A stretch of 64,000 bases of DNA from Massilia sp. CFBP 13721 (GCF_014842025.1 NZ_JACYUY010000002.1:267379-331378); one strand, 5' to 3'; shown: positions 25,121 through 34,529, counted from the stretch's first letter. The notes: generated from the letters alone by a model not told the origin. Made by a program: numbers and translations.

Positions 25121-25150
25121 TTGTTAGTTTTTTAAAAAGCTCGCTATGAT
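25121..25150 (+). promoter_or_regulatory. Promoter candidate upstream of livHMGF
   Basis: -35 TTGTTA (25121-25126), 18-bp spacer, -10 TATGAT (25145-25150), giving a start near 25157. It is the best promoter in the ispH-livH gap. An RNA from it would meet the terminator at 25214-25248 before livH. Confidence 0.5.
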
Positions 25151-25156
25151 GGCGAC

Positions 25157-25248
25157 GCTCGGAATTTTTGTCGTGGTAACTGTTTTGCTGACTGAAGCGG
25201 TCAGGCCAATGAGCGGCACTTCGGGTTTCCCGGGGTGCCGTTTTTGTT
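25157..25248 (+). ncRNA. Putative short leader RNA or small RNA ahead of livH
   Basis: The predicted transcript is about 92 nt. It contains a hairpin CTGAC/GTCAG (25188-25204) followed by a strong terminator hairpin. It could be a free small RNA, or the attenuated leader of livHMGF. No known riboswitch or RNA family is recognised. The existence of the transcript is inferred from promoter and terminator only. Confidence 0.35.
25214..25248 (+). terminator. Intrinsic terminator 25 bp upstream of livH
   Basis: CGGCAC (25214-25219) pairs with GTGCCG (25235-25240) and the inner CGGG with CCCG, followed by TTTTTGTT. Only 25 bp separate the T-run from the livH ATG, too short for a separate downstream promoter. 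It may end ispH or a small RNA, or be a regulated attenuator. Confidence 0.8.
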
Positions 25249-25273
25249 ATCGAAATCAAAGGGTGCGGAAACG

Positions 25274-26209
25274 ATGGAGACTTTTGTCCAGCAGATACTC
25301 AACGGGCTGGTGCTAGGCAGCATGTATGCACTGGTCGCGCTTGGGTACACGATGGTGTATGGGGTGCTGAACCTCATCAATTTCGCCCATGGCGACGTCC
25401 TGATGATCGGGGCGATGGTCGGCCTGTCGATCCTGCAACTACTTGAAGCGTATTTCCCCGGCTTGCCCGGCTTCGTCCAGCTGGCGGTCGCCATCCTCGG
25501 GGCGATTCCGGTGGCGATGGCGGTGAACGTCCTGATCGAGCGCATCGCCTACCGCCGCCTGCGCAATGCGCCGCGCCTGGCGCCGCTGATCACCGCGATC
25601 GGCGTCTCGATCCTGCTGCAGACCTTCGTCATGGCGATGCCGTGGTGGGGCCGCAGCCCACTGCCGTTCCCGCAACTGCTGTCCTCCGAGCCGATCGTGA
25701 TCGCGGGCGCCATGATTTCGCAGACCCAGGTGCTGCTGCTGGTGCTCGCCGCGCTGGCCATGGTGGGGCTCGTGCTGCTGGTCGAACGCACCAAAATGGG
25801 GCGTGCGATGCGCGCCGTGGCCGAAAACCCGCGTGTGGCCGGGCTGATGGGCGTCGATTCGAACAGCGTGATCGTCGCTACCTTCGCCATCGGCGCTGCG
25901 CTGGCGGCCGTGGCCGGCGTGATGTGGGGCGCCAACTACGCCTCGATCACGTTCACGATGGGCGTGCTGCCCGGCCTGAAAGCCTTTTGCGCCGCGGTGC
26001 TGGGCGGGATCGGGAATATCTACGGCGCCATGATCGGCGGCCTGTTGCTCGGCATCATCGAGGCGCTCGGCGCCGGCTACATCGGCGACCTGACCGGGGG
26101 CTTCCTCGGCAGCCATTACCAGGACATCTTCGCCTTCGTGGTGCTGATCCTGGTGCTCACCCTGCGTCCGTCCGGCATCATGGGCGAGCGCGTGGCCGAC
26201 CGCGCATAA
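25274..26209 (+). CDS. livH: Branched-chain amino acid ABC transporter permease LivH
   Basis: A 311-residue inner-membrane permease of the LivH type. It has eight or so hydrophobic helices, the opening QILNGLVLGSMYALVALGYT, the helix YGVLNLINFAHGD (a strong family signature) and the EAA-like loop GRAMRAVAENPRVAGLMGVD. It pairs with LivM to form the channel for leucine/isoleucine/valine. The start is ATG at 25274 with a weak site (GGTGCGGAAACG). It heads livHMGF; the preceding hairpin at 25214-25248 may control entry of RNA polymerase into the operon. Confidence 0.95.
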   Translation: METFVQQILNGLVLGSMYALVALGYTMVYGVLNLINFAHGDVLMIGAMVGLSILQLLEAYFPGLPGFVQLAVAILGAIPVAMAVNVLIERIAYRRLRNAPRLAPLITAIGVSILLQTFVMAMPWWGRSPLPFPQLLSSEPIVIAGAMISQTQVLLLVLAALAMVGLVLLVERTKMGRAMRAVAENPRVAGLMGVDSNSVIVATFAIGAALAAVAGVMWGANYASITFTMGVLPGLKAFCAAVLGGIGNIYGAMIGGLLLGIIEALGAGYIGDLTGGFLGSHYQDIFAFVVLILVLTLRPSGIMGERVADRA

Positions 26210-26219
26210 GGGAGACGCC

Positions 26220-27434
26220 ATGGCCTTCCTGACTTTCGACGTCCACCACAACAAGCGCCAGGCCTATCTCAACATGGGCCTGCTGCTGGCCCTGATGCTG
26301 GCTTTCCCCTTCTTCGCCGCCCAGTACGGCAATTCGTGGGTGCGCATCATCGACATCGCGCTCCTGTACATCATGCTGGCGCTGGGCCTGAACATCGTGG
26401 TCGGCTTCGCCGGCCTGCTCGACCTCGGCTATATCGCCTTCTTTGCCGTCGGCGCCTACCTGGTCGGCCTGTTCTCCTCGCCGCAATTTGCCAGCCTGCT
26501 CGAGTCGGTGGTGAACTACCATCCGGCGATTGGCGAGTCGCTGGTTGCCTTGTTCGGCCCCGACATCGCGCAGAACGGCATCCACCTGTCGGTGTGGGCG
26601 ATCGTGCCGCTGGCCGGTCTCGTCGCCGGCTTCTTCGGCGCGCTGCTGGGGGCGCCGACGCTGAAATTGCGCGGCGACTACCTCGCCATCGTGACGCTCG
26701 GCTTCGGCGAGATCATCCGCATCTTCATGAACAACCTGAACGACCCGATCAATGTCACCAACGGGCCGCAGGGCATCAACATGATCGATCCGATCCGCGT
26801 CTTCGGCGTGTCGCTGGCGGGGGAGGCGGGGTCGCAATCGACCGTGTACATCGGCGGCTACGGCATGCCGTCGGTGAACGCGTATTACTTCCTGTTCCTG
26901 TTCCTGTGCATCGCCACCATTTTCGTCACCAGCCGCCTGCAGCATTCGCGCCTGGGCCGCGCCTGGGTGGCGATCCGCGAAGACGAGATCGCGGCGAAAG
27001 CGATGGGCATCAACACGCGTAACGTGAAACTGCTGGCGTTTTCGATGGGCGCCTCCTTCGGCGGCGTGGCCGGCGCCATGTTCGGCGCCTTCCAGGGGTT
27101 TGTTTCTCCGGAATCGTTCTCGCTGACCGAATCGATCGCGGTGCTGGCGATGGTGGTGCTGGGCGGGATCGGCCACATCCCGGGCGTGGTGCTGGGCGGG
27201 GTGCTGCTGGCGGCCTTGCCGGAGGTGCTGCGCCACGTAGTCGAGCCGGCGCAGATGGCGCTGTTCGGCAAGGTGATCATCGAAGCCGAAGTGCTGCGCC
27301 AGTTGCTGTACGGCCTGGCGCTGGTGACCATCATGCTGGTGCGCCCGGCCGGCATCTGGCCGTCGCCGAACAAGGAAGACCGCCCCAACGCCGCGCTGGC
27401 CCTCGAGGATGAAAAGGAGGCGGCGGCCGTCTGA
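26220..27434 (+). CDS. livM: Branched-chain amino acid ABC transporter permease LivM
   Basis: A 404-residue permease. LivM signatures are present: LLYIMLALGLNIVVGFAGLLDLGY (helix followed by the conserved GLDLGY-type turn), LKLRGDYLAIVTLGFGEIIR and GRAWVAIREDEIAAKAMGIN (EAA loop). About nine helices. The C-terminal 25 residues are soluble and acidic. It starts 10 bp after livH, with the ribosome-binding site GGGAGA. The first ~40 residues extend beyond the shortest homologues, as is usual in betaproteobacteria. Confidence 0.95.
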   Translation: MAFLTFDVHHNKRQAYLNMGLLLALMLAFPFFAAQYGNSWVRIIDIALLYIMLALGLNIVVGFAGLLDLGYIAFFAVGAYLVGLFSSPQFASLLESVVNYHPAIGESLVALFGPDIAQNGIHLSVWAIVPLAGLVAGFFGALLGAPTLKLRGDYLAIVTLGFGEIIRIFMNNLNDPINVTNGPQGINMIDPIRVFGVSLAGEAGSQSTVYIGGYGMPSVNAYYFLFLFLCIATIFVTSRLQHSRLGRAWVAIREDEIAAKAMGINTRNVKLLAFSMGASFGGVAGAMFGAFQGFVSPESFSLTESIAVLAMVVLGGIGHIPGVVLGGVLLAALPEVLRHVVEPAQMALFGKVIIEAEVLRQLLYGLALVTIMLVRPAGIWPSPNKEDRPNAALALEDEKEAAAV

Positions 27435-27447
27435 GGCGCCGAGCCCC

Positions 27448-28214
27448 ATGAGCAACTATTTATTGAACATCTCGGGCGTGAACAAACGCTTTGGCGGCCT
27501 GCAGGCGCTGACCGACGTCGCCATCCAGATCCGCCCCGGCCAGATCGTCGGCCTGATCGGCCCGAACGGCGCCGGCAAGACCACCTTCTTCAACGTCATC
27601 ACCGGCCTGTACCAGCCCGACAGCGGCAGCTTCGAGCTGGCCGGCAAGCCGTATTCGCCCTCGGCCCCGCATGCGGTGGCGAAAGCCGGCATTGCACGCA
27701 CCTTCCAGAACATCCGTTTATTTGGCGAGATGACGGCGCTGGAAAACGTCATGGTCGGACGTCACGTGCGCACGAAGCAGGGCGTGTTCGGGGCGATCTT
27801 CCGCCACAAGGCGGCGCGCGAGGAGGAAGCGGCGATCCGCGTCCGCGCGCAGGAGTTATTGGACTTCGTCGGGATCGGCCAGTTCGCCAACCGCACGGCG
27901 AAGTACCTGTCGTATGGCGACCAGCGCCGCCTGGAAATCGCGCGCGCGCTCGCCACCGATCCGCAACTGCTGGCGCTGGACGAACCGGCGGCCGGCATGA
28001 ACGCCACCGAAAAGCTGGCGCTGCGCGAGCTGCTCGTCAAAATCAAGGGTGAGGGCAAGACCGTACTGCTGATCGAACACGACGTGAAACTGATGATGGG
28101 CCTGTGCGACCGCATTACCGTGCTCGAATACGGCAAGCGCATCGCCGAAGGGGCACCAAACGAAATCCAGAAGGATCCGGCGGTCATCGCAGCCTATTTG
28201 GGAGGTGCCCAGTG

Positions 28215-28215
<1 letters not shown>
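27448..28215 (+). CDS. livG: Branched-chain amino acid ABC transporter ATPase LivG
   Basis: A 255-residue ATP-binding subunit. Walker A GPNGAGKTT is at about 38-46, the Q-loop region is FQNIRLFGEMTALENVMVGRH, the signature is LSYGDQRRLEIARALA (the LSYG variant usual for LivG), Walker B LLALDEPAAGMN and the switch His in IEHDVKLMM. The start is ATG at 27448, 13 bp after livM. Its stop overlaps the livF start by one base (TGATG at 28213-28217). Confidence 0.96.
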
Positions 28216-28937
<722 letters not shown>

Positions 28938-28961
28938 GCGCGGATACATGCGGTGAAAAGC

Positions 28962-29035
28962 GGCGGGCATGCCCGCCCTACGTTACGCATCTGTCAATGG
29001 TAACGGTCGTGCACCGTAGGGCGGGCATGCCCGCG
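28962..29035. repeat. Inverted pair of GTAG-headed REP-like palindromes (copies 2 and 3)
   Basis: Minus copy 28961-28981: the palindrome GGCGGGCATGCCCGCC ends in CTAC, the complement of GTAG. Plus copy 29016-29035: GTAG then GCGGGCATGCCCGC, a perfect 14-bp palindrome. They face each other 34 bp apart just after livF. Confidence 0.75.
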
Positions 29036-29080
29036 TACACCCGCCGAATCGCGGCGACCATCTTCATGGGAAAAAATGTA

Positions 29081-29116
29081 AAAAGGCCGCCTGAGCGATC
29101 AGGCGGCCTTTTTTAT
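29081..29116 (-). terminator. Bidirectional terminator between livF and phasin
   Basis: The stem AAAAGGCCGCCTGA/TCAGGCGGCCTTTT has loop GCGA. A T-run is present on the plus side, and on the minus side there is T5 (ACA) T6, so it can end both the phasin gene (minus) and livHMGF (plus). Confidence 0.85.
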
Positions 29117-29142
29117 CACCCGCACGAGGCGGGCATGTTTAC

Positions 29143-29724
29143 TTAAGCAGCAGCGGTAGCAGCGTTGGCAGCGGCAGCCGGCGCCTTGGCGGCAGCTTGC
29201 GAGAACTGCGACACGGCGGCGTTGACGTTGCTTTCGATGGCTTCGACAGCTTGCTTGGTGGTCTTGCTGAACTGCTCGTAGCCGGCGTTGGCGTTGCTGA
29301 TCGCGGTCTTGACGGCGGCAACGAAGGTCTCCGAACCGGCAGGGGCGTTCTTGCTCACTTCGTCGACCAGGGCGATGACCTTGCGGTTCGCTTCGACGAT
29401 CTGGCCTTCAGCGGCTTTCGAGAACTCGGCGCCGTTGGCGGTGGCGATGGCGGCCAGCTGACGGTTGTAGGCGACGGCTTTCTCGGCGGCAGGCTGAGCC
29501 TGGGCGGCGGACAGCTGGAAGAACTCTTGCGGGTCCTTGGCCGACAGCAGCTGGCGGGCGGTAGCCGAGTTGCTGGCCATGGCGGCGCGTGCGGTGCTGA
29601 TGTTCAGCTCGACCAGCTTTTCGACGCTTTCGAAGGTCTTCGCGGTCAGCGACGAGAACAGGGCAAATTGGGTTTCGAAGTTGGCTTTGGTGGCATTCGA
29701 GAACTGCTCTGGGATTGCGAACAT
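29143..29724 (-). CDS. Phasin family protein (PHA granule-associated)
   Basis: A 193-residue helical protein with the phasin domain: MFAIPEQFSNATKANFETQF..., FESVEKLVELNISTARAAM and LLSAKDPQEFFQLSAAQAQPA. Phasins coat polyhydroxyalkanoate granules in the cytoplasm and set their number and size. The C-terminal tail is very rich in Ala (AAAKAPAAAANAATAAA), as in PhaP of Cupriavidus relatives. The start is ATG at 29724, with GGAG at 29731-29734. Its presence indicates PHA storage; synthesis genes are elsewhere. Confidence 0.92.
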   Translation of the reverse strand: MFAIPEQFSNATKANFETQFALFSSLTAKTFESVEKLVELNISTARAAMASNSATARQLLSAKDPQEFFQLSAAQAQPAAEKAVAYNRQLAAIATANGAEFSKAAEGQIVEANRKVIALVDEVSKNAPAGSETFVAAVKTAISNANAGYEQFSKTTKQAVEAIESNVNAAVSQFSQAAAKAPAAAANAATAAA

Positions 29725-30047
29725 GTGTATCTCCAAACAAACGTTATAGGGAAGGTATGCTGCTACAAACCGGTGCTGATCTGAATGGTGCACCGCAACA
29801 GAGCGAAGTTTTGCCCATTTCGGCGAGCACGTCAAGCGATTTTGGTGCGATGCACCACGCATGCTCCGTTTGTTGGTTTCTTGCATCGGAAGAAATACTA
29901 AGCGACAACTAATATCGTGCGCAGGCATCATTTTTGAAGACACTTGGGTGTCTCCGTAAACGTTGCGCCGCCCATGTTAGACTTGCAACTGCGCCATTCG
30001 CCCTCCTGGCGACGTGTCACACAACGCTTGCGCTCAATCACACGACC
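29725..30047. other. 323-bp divergent intergenic region phasin/DMT exporter
   Basis: No gene is supported. A TATAAC box (29743-29748, minus strand) just ahead of the phasin gene might be a -10, but no good -35 accompanies it and the leader would be only about 11 nt. The rest shows no repeat or hairpin that I can identify. Confidence 0.4.
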
Positions 30048-30953
30048 ATGGCCGACAGCACCGCAGTTCCAGGCGTCTCCAACGCGCAGCCCCGCTGGCT
30101 GGTGCCATCCTTTTTCGTCTTCCTCTGGAGTACCGGCTTCATCGTGGCCAAGTTCGGCCTGCCGTATGCGCCGCCGCTCACCTTCCTGCTGCTGCGCTGC
30201 CTGGGCGTGCTGCTGGTGCTGGTGCCCATCGTCCTGCTCTGGCGCGCGCCCTGGCCGCGCGGACGCATGGGACACGTGGCGGTGGCGGGCTTGCTGCTGC
30301 AGGCTGGCTACCTGGGCGGCGTCTGGTGCGCGATCAAGATCGGCATGCCGGCCGGCCTGTCGGCGCTGATCGTCGGCATGCAGCCGATCCTGACTGCCGT
30401 CGCCGCGCCGCTGATCGGCGAGCGCGTGCGGCCGCGTCAGTGGATCGGCCTGCTGCTGGGCCTGGGCGGCGTGGCGCTGGTGGTGGTAGCAAAGATCAAC
30501 CTGACCGGATTGTCGACGCGCGCCATCCTGTATTGCCTGTTCGCGCTGCTGTCGATCACGGCCGGCACCATGTACCAGCGCCGCTACTGCCCCAGTTTCG
30601 ACCTGCGCACCGGCACCGTGATCCAGTTCGCGGCGACCGTGGCCGCATTGCTGCCGTGCGCCATTCTTTTTGAACAGTTGGACCCGGCATTGTCTAAAGT
30701 AATGTGGACAACCAACTTCGTGTTCGCGCTGCTGTGGTCGGTGTTCGCGCTGTCGATCGGCGCGATTTTCCTGCTCTTTAAACTCATCCGCCGCAGCAAT
30801 GCCACCGAAGTGACCAGCCTGCTATACCTGACCCCGCCCACCACCGCCGTCATGGCCTGGCTGCTGTTCGGCGAGTCGCTCAGCGCGCTCGGGCTGGTAG
30901 GCATGGTGGTGGCCGTGACCGGTGTCGCATTCGTCGTCAAGAAAAAGGACTGA
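30048..30953 (+). CDS. DMT-superfamily (EamA) transporter
   Basis: A 301-residue inner-membrane protein with about ten helices and two EamA repeats. Typical phrases are FLWSTGFIVAKFGLPYAPPLTFLLLRC, YLGGVWCAIKIGMPAGLSALI and, in the second half, LLYLTPPTTAVMAWLLFGE. Members export metabolites such as amino acids or nucleotides; substrate unknown. The start at 30048 (MADSTAVPG) is preferred over a longer frame to 29934, which would extend into the divergent promoter region. It lies 4 bp before the nitroreductase gene. Confidence 0.88.
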   Translation: MADSTAVPGVSNAQPRWLVPSFFVFLWSTGFIVAKFGLPYAPPLTFLLLRCLGVLLVLVPIVLLWRAPWPRGRMGHVAVAGLLLQAGYLGGVWCAIKIGMPAGLSALIVGMQPILTAVAAPLIGERVRPRQWIGLLLGLGGVALVVVAKINLTGLSTRAILYCLFALLSITAGTMYQRRYCPSFDLRTGTVIQFAATVAALLPCAILFEQLDPALSKVMWTTNFVFALLWSVFALSIGAIFLLFKLIRRSNATEVTSLLYLTPPTTAVMAWLLFGESLSALGLVGMVVAVTGVAFVVKKKD

Positions 30954-30957
30954 TTCC

Positions 30958-31653
30958 ATGAGCTCAAGTAATCAACAAGAAGCGGTCGATGCCGCCATCA
31001 CCTCGCGCCGCTCGATCCGCGCCTTCCTCGACAAACCCGTCGAGCAACACGACATTGAACGCATCCTCGAAGTGGCAGCGCGCGCGCCGTCGGGCACGAA
31101 TACCCAGCCCTGGAAAGTGTATGTGCTGACCGGGCAGGCGCGCACGGCGCTGTCCGAGGCCATCCTGGCTGTTCATTCCGATCCCGAGCAGTCGCGCCAG
31201 CACACCGAGGAATACGCCTACTATCCGCGCGAATGGGTCTCGCCCTTCATCGACCGCCGCCGCAAGGTCGGCTGGGACCTGTACGGCCTGCTTGGCCTCT
31301 CGCGCGAAGACAAGGCTGGCATGGCCGCCCAGCACGCGCGCAATTTCCGCTTTTTCGACGCACCTGTCGGGCTGATCTTTACCATCGACCGCGTGATGGA
31401 GCAGGGCTCCTGGCTCGACTACGGTATGTTCTTGCAGAACATCATGGTAGCGGCGCGCGGACGCGGGCTGGACACCTGCCCGCAGGCAGCCTTCATCCAA
31501 TATCACCGCATCATTGCCGAGCAACTCCGGCTGCCGGCCAATGAAACCGTGGTATGCGGCATGGCGCTCGGCTGGGCCGATCCGTCAAAGATCGAAAATT
31601 CGCTGGTGACGGAACGCGCGCCGCTGTCGGCGTTTGTCCATTTTGTAAATTAG
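30958..31653 (+). CDS. Nitroreductase family FMN enzyme
   Basis: A 231-residue flavin enzyme: AAITSRRSIRAFLDKPVEQHDIERILEVAARAPSG is the N-terminal FMN phosphate and ring-binding region, followed by NTQPWKVYVLTG, and in the C-terminal part MFLQNIMVAARGRGLDTCPQAA and VCGMALGWAD. It should reduce quinones or nitro compounds using NAD(P)H. It starts 4 bp after the DMT exporter, so the two are probably one operon, which could couple detoxification with export (inference). Confidence 0.9.
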   Translation: MSSSNQQEAVDAAITSRRSIRAFLDKPVEQHDIERILEVAARAPSGTNTQPWKVYVLTGQARTALSEAILAVHSDPEQSRQHTEEYAYYPREWVSPFIDRRRKVGWDLYGLLGLSREDKAGMAAQHARNFRFFDAPVGLIFTIDRVMEQGSWLDYGMFLQNIMVAARGRGLDTCPQAAFIQYHRIIAEQLRLPANETVVCGMALGWADPSKIENSLVTERAPLSAFVHFVN

Positions 31654-31761
31654 GTGTTGCGCTCGTTACACAATTGTTGAAGATCGGCGCATACGGGAGC
31701 ATGCGCCGCGCCTCAATCCGTTGTTGTGCGGCAAAATAGGCAGAGCAATGTTTAAATTCGC

Positions 31762-31789
31762 TTGCAGTTGAGTTGCGGGCGCATACACT
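31762..31789 (+). promoter_or_regulatory. Promoter candidate for the PBP7-like gene
   Basis: -35 TTGCAG (31762-31767), 16-bp spacer, -10 TACACT (31784-31789), with the start codon 41 bp downstream of the -10. Moderate match. Confidence 0.4.
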
Positions 31790-31830
31790 TCAGTTAGTGC
31801 CTGAACCGATTCGCGTAAAAGGAAGTAGAA

Positions 31831-33015
31831 ATGTTGAAGCTCCTGTTGTCTGTCCTGGTATCGCTGTTCCTGGTCGTCGAACCGGTGTCGGCCGCGGGGG
31901 CGGGTGCCGGTGCACAGGCTTCTTCCAGCAAGCAGAAGCGCCAGGCCGTCAAGAAGAAGCCGGTCAAGAAAAAGGTGGCGAAGGCCACGCGCAAGGGCAA
32001 GCGCGAGAAGGCCGTGGTGGCCAGCGACAAGCGCCAGCGCATGGTACGCCGCGTCGAAACCGTGCGCGGCAAGCGTCGCGTCACCTATGTCCTGGCACGC
32101 CGCGCCGCGCCGGCCGTGCTGGCCATTCCGGCGGCGCGTACCGCCGGCGACCTGGCCGGCCTGAACCAGACGCGCGACCCGCTGTCGCTGCGCTCCAGCG
32201 TCGCCCTCGTGCTCGACCAGAATACGTCCGAAGTGCTGTTCGAAAAGAATTCCAATGTCGCCTTGCCGATCGCCTCGATCACCAAGCTGATGACGGGCCT
32301 GGTCGTGGTCGAAGCCCACCTCGACCTGAACCAGACGCTGACGGTGACGGATGACGACGTCGACCGCCACAAGTACAGCAGCTCGCGCCTGCCGGTCGGT
32401 GCCCGCATGACCCGCGGCAACCTGCTGCACATCGCCCTGATGAGTTCGGAGAACCGCGCCGCCTCGGCGCTGGGCCGCAACTATCCAGGCGGGACCGGTG
32501 CGTTTGTCGCGGCGATGAACGCCAAGGCGCGCGAACTGGGCATGAACGACACGCGTTACGTCGACGCCAGCGGCCTGTCGAGCCAGAACGTGTCGAGCGC
32601 GCGCGACCTGGCCAGGCTGGTGGCCTACGCGCACCAGAAACCGCTGCTGCGCCAGTATTCGACCGATCCGAACTGGGTGGTCGAGGCCAGCGGCCGTCCG
32701 ATGCGTTACAACAATACGAACTACCTGGTGGCGCTGCCGGACTGGAACATCGGCCTGCAGAAGACCGGCTTCATCAACGAAGCGGGGCGTTGCCTGGTGA
32801 TGCAGGCGATGATCCAGGGCCGCAACGTGATCATGGTCTTCCTCGATTCGAAGGGCAAGATGTCGCGCACCGCCGACGCCGGCCGCATGCGCCGCTGGCT
32901 CGAAGCGCTGACGCCGGACACCGTGCTGCCGTCGGCGGCGGCCACGACGGCCGCCGGCGCGGCAAGCACCGCGGCGCATGCGTTTACGACGGTGGCGGCG
33001 CCGAGCGTGCGCTGA
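31831..33015 (+). CDS. D-alanyl-D-alanine endopeptidase, PBP7-like (peptidase S11)
   Basis: A 394-residue exported peptidoglycan hydrolase. The signal peptide (about 1-22, ending VSAA) is followed by a strikingly basic 60-residue linker (KKKPVKKKVAKATRKGKREK...). The S11 domain has all three active-site motifs: SITK (Ser149, Lys152), SEN (206-208) and KTG (311-313). Such enzymes cleave cross-links between peptide stems in the periplasm. The C-terminal 25 residues are Ala/Thr-rich. The basic linker is common in betaproteobacterial relatives and may hold the enzyme to the wall or membrane. A promoter candidate (31762-31789) and a strong terminator flank this single gene. Confidence 0.9.
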   Translation: MLKLLLSVLVSLFLVVEPVSAAGAGAGAQASSSKQKRQAVKKKPVKKKVAKATRKGKREKAVVASDKRQRMVRRVETVRGKRRVTYVLARRAAPAVLAIPAARTAGDLAGLNQTRDPLSLRSSVALVLDQNTSEVLFEKNSNVALPIASITKLMTGLVVVEAHLDLNQTLTVTDDDVDRHKYSSSRLPVGARMTRGNLLHIALMSSENRAASALGRNYPGGTGAFVAAMNAKARELGMNDTRYVDASGLSSQNVSSARDLARLVAYAHQKPLLRQYSTDPNWVVEASGRPMRYNNTNYLVALPDWNIGLQKTGFINEAGRCLVMQAMIQGRNVIMVFLDSKGKMSRTADAGRMRRWLEALTPDTVLPSAAATTAAGAASTAAHAFTTVAAPSVR

Positions 33016-33035
33016 AATAAACGTGCAGTGAAACG

Positions 33036-33064
33036 AACGGCGCCCGAGGGCGCCGTTGTTGTTT
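33036..33064 (+). terminator. Intrinsic terminator of the PBP7-like gene
   Basis: AACGGCGCCC/GGGCGCCGTT stem with a very tight loop, followed by GTTGTTT. It lies 20 bp after the stop and could act for the convergent IclR gene as well. Confidence 0.75.
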
Positions 33065-33081
33065 GTGCCGGATGCACCGGT

Positions 33082-33867
33082 TCAGGCTACCGACATCGGC
33101 CGGAAACCGAGCGTCGCCGAAATCTGTCCGGCGGTCTGCACCAGGTCGTCGAGCCAGTCGTCCTGCAAACGGTCGGCCGGGGCCGAGATCGACAGGCCGG
33201 CGACGAGCTTGCCGCTGTCATCGAAAATGCCGGCGGCCATGCAGCGCACGCCCAGTTCCAGCTCTTCGTTGTCGCGCGCATAGCCGCGTGCGCGCACCAG
33301 GCCCAGTTCGCGTTCGAGCTTGGAGAGGTCGGTGATCGAATTCTTGTTGTGGCCGGCCAGGCCGGTGCGCGTGGCATACGCGCGAATCGCCTTGGCTTCG
33401 TCCACCGACAGGAACAGCTTGCCGGTCGAGGTCAGGTGCAGCGGACCGCGCCCGCCGATCGCGCGCACCACCTGCATGCCCGAGCGCTCGGAAAAGGCGC
33501 GGTCGATGTAGACGATCTCGTCGCCCTGGCGCACCGACAAATTCACCGTCTGCTGGGTCTTCTTGTGCAGGGCGCGCATGAAGTCGAGTGCCGCCTCGCG
33601 CACCGACAGCCGGCTTTTCACCACATTGCCCAGTTCCAGCAGACGCATGCCGAGCCGGTAGGTGCCGGGCTCGACGCGGTCGACGAAACGGGTGACGACC
33701 ATATCGTTGAGGATACGGTGGGCGGTGGACGGATGCAGGCCCGAGACTTTCGACAATTCCTTCAGGCTGACCGGGTCCGGATAGGTCGCCAGCGCATCGA
33801 GCAGGGCGACCATGCGTTCAATCACCTGGATCGATGTCTTGGGCGGTTCAAGGGTTTCGATTTTCAT
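33082..33867 (-). CDS. IclR-family transcriptional regulator
   Basis: A 261-residue regulator: an N-terminal winged helix (about 12-70: QVIERMVALLDALATYPDPVSLKELSKVSGLHPSTAHRIL), then the IclR ligand domain (about 85-250) with LTSTGKLFLS and GVRCMAAGIFDDSGKLVAGLSIS. IclR proteins sense small organic acids and usually control adjacent catabolic genes, but its only neighbours are pbpG-like (convergent) and dgkA (divergent), so the target is not evident. The start is ATG at 33867. The 153-bp gap to dgkA holds the divergent promoters. Confidence 0.9.
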   Translation of the reverse strand: MKIETLEPPKTSIQVIERMVALLDALATYPDPVSLKELSKVSGLHPSTAHRILNDMVVTRFVDRVEPGTYRLGMRLLELGNVVKSRLSVREAALDFMRALHKKTQQTVNLSVRQGDEIVYIDRAFSERSGMQVVRAIGGRGPLHLTSTGKLFLSVDEAKAIRAYATRTGLAGHNKNSITDLSKLERELGLVRARGYARDNEELELGVRCMAAGIFDDSGKLVAGLSISAPADRLQDDWLDDLVQTAGQISATLGFRPMSVA

Positions 33868-34020
33868 GATGTGGTTGGTGCAGTGCAGTATCGTCCCTAC
33901 TTTATACCATAATGCGGAAAGCAGGGCGCTTTCGGCTAGTGCTATCCGTCTAACAGCGGGGCATGAGAATTACGCCGGAACAGGCATAATGGCAGCTCTT
34001 CATGTCTTTTTGGAAATACG

Positions 34021-34407
34021 ATGGAACATCCGACCAGCGAGTTCAAGAGCAAGGGCGGCTTCAAGCGCATCCTGGCCGCGTCGAGTTATACCGTGCAGGG
34101 TCTGGCGACGGCCTGGCGCATCGAACACGCCTTCCGCCAGGAGGTGCTGGTCTTCGCGCTCGGCATCATTTTCGCCTTCGTGCTGCCGATCTCCGGCTAC
34201 CAGCGGCTGGCGCTGATCGGCGTGCTGCTGCTGGTGCTCGTCGTCGAGCTCATCAATTCTGCCATCGAAGCGATCGTCGACCGCATTTCGCTCGAGCGCC
34301 ATCCACTGTCGAAAAACGCCAAGGATTTCGGCAGCGCCGCGGTCGGGCTGACGGTGCTGCTGGCCGCCGCTACCTGGGTCACGGTGCTCTACAACCGCTT
34401 CATGTGA
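34021..34407 (+). CDS. dgkA: Diacylglycerol kinase
   Basis: A 128-residue integral membrane kinase of the prokaryotic DgkA family, which phosphorylates diacylglycerol (from membrane-derived oligosaccharide synthesis) to phosphatidic acid. Key motifs are present: AWRIEHAFRQEVL, the catalytic stretch VVELINSAIEAIVDRIS and HPLSKNAKDFGSAAV, with three membrane helices. Length is normal. An N-terminal ~15-residue polar extension precedes the amphipathic helix. Single gene, with the peroxiredoxin gene 122 bp downstream. Confidence 0.95.
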   Translation: MEHPTSEFKSKGGFKRILAASSYTVQGLATAWRIEHAFRQEVLVFALGIIFAFVLPISGYQRLALIGVLLLVLVVELINSAIEAIVDRISLERHPLSKNAKDFGSAAVGLTVLLAAATWVTVLYNRFM

Positions 34408-34529
34408 GAAAACCGTATAAGGATATGCATTGACAGCGCAGCAAGCTTGTCGAAAATGCCGCAGAATAGGCGGATGGCCTGCGGCGCCACCTGCCGCTGC
34501 GCCTGTCCCGACTAACCCTGGAGATGACC

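Noticed and set aside
25149..25318. Val/Leu/Ile-rich leader peptide before livH as a classic attenuator peptide
   Set aside because: It begins inside the predicted -10 box, has no ribosome-binding site, and its frame runs through the terminator into livH instead of stopping before it. Kept only as part of the finding on this region.
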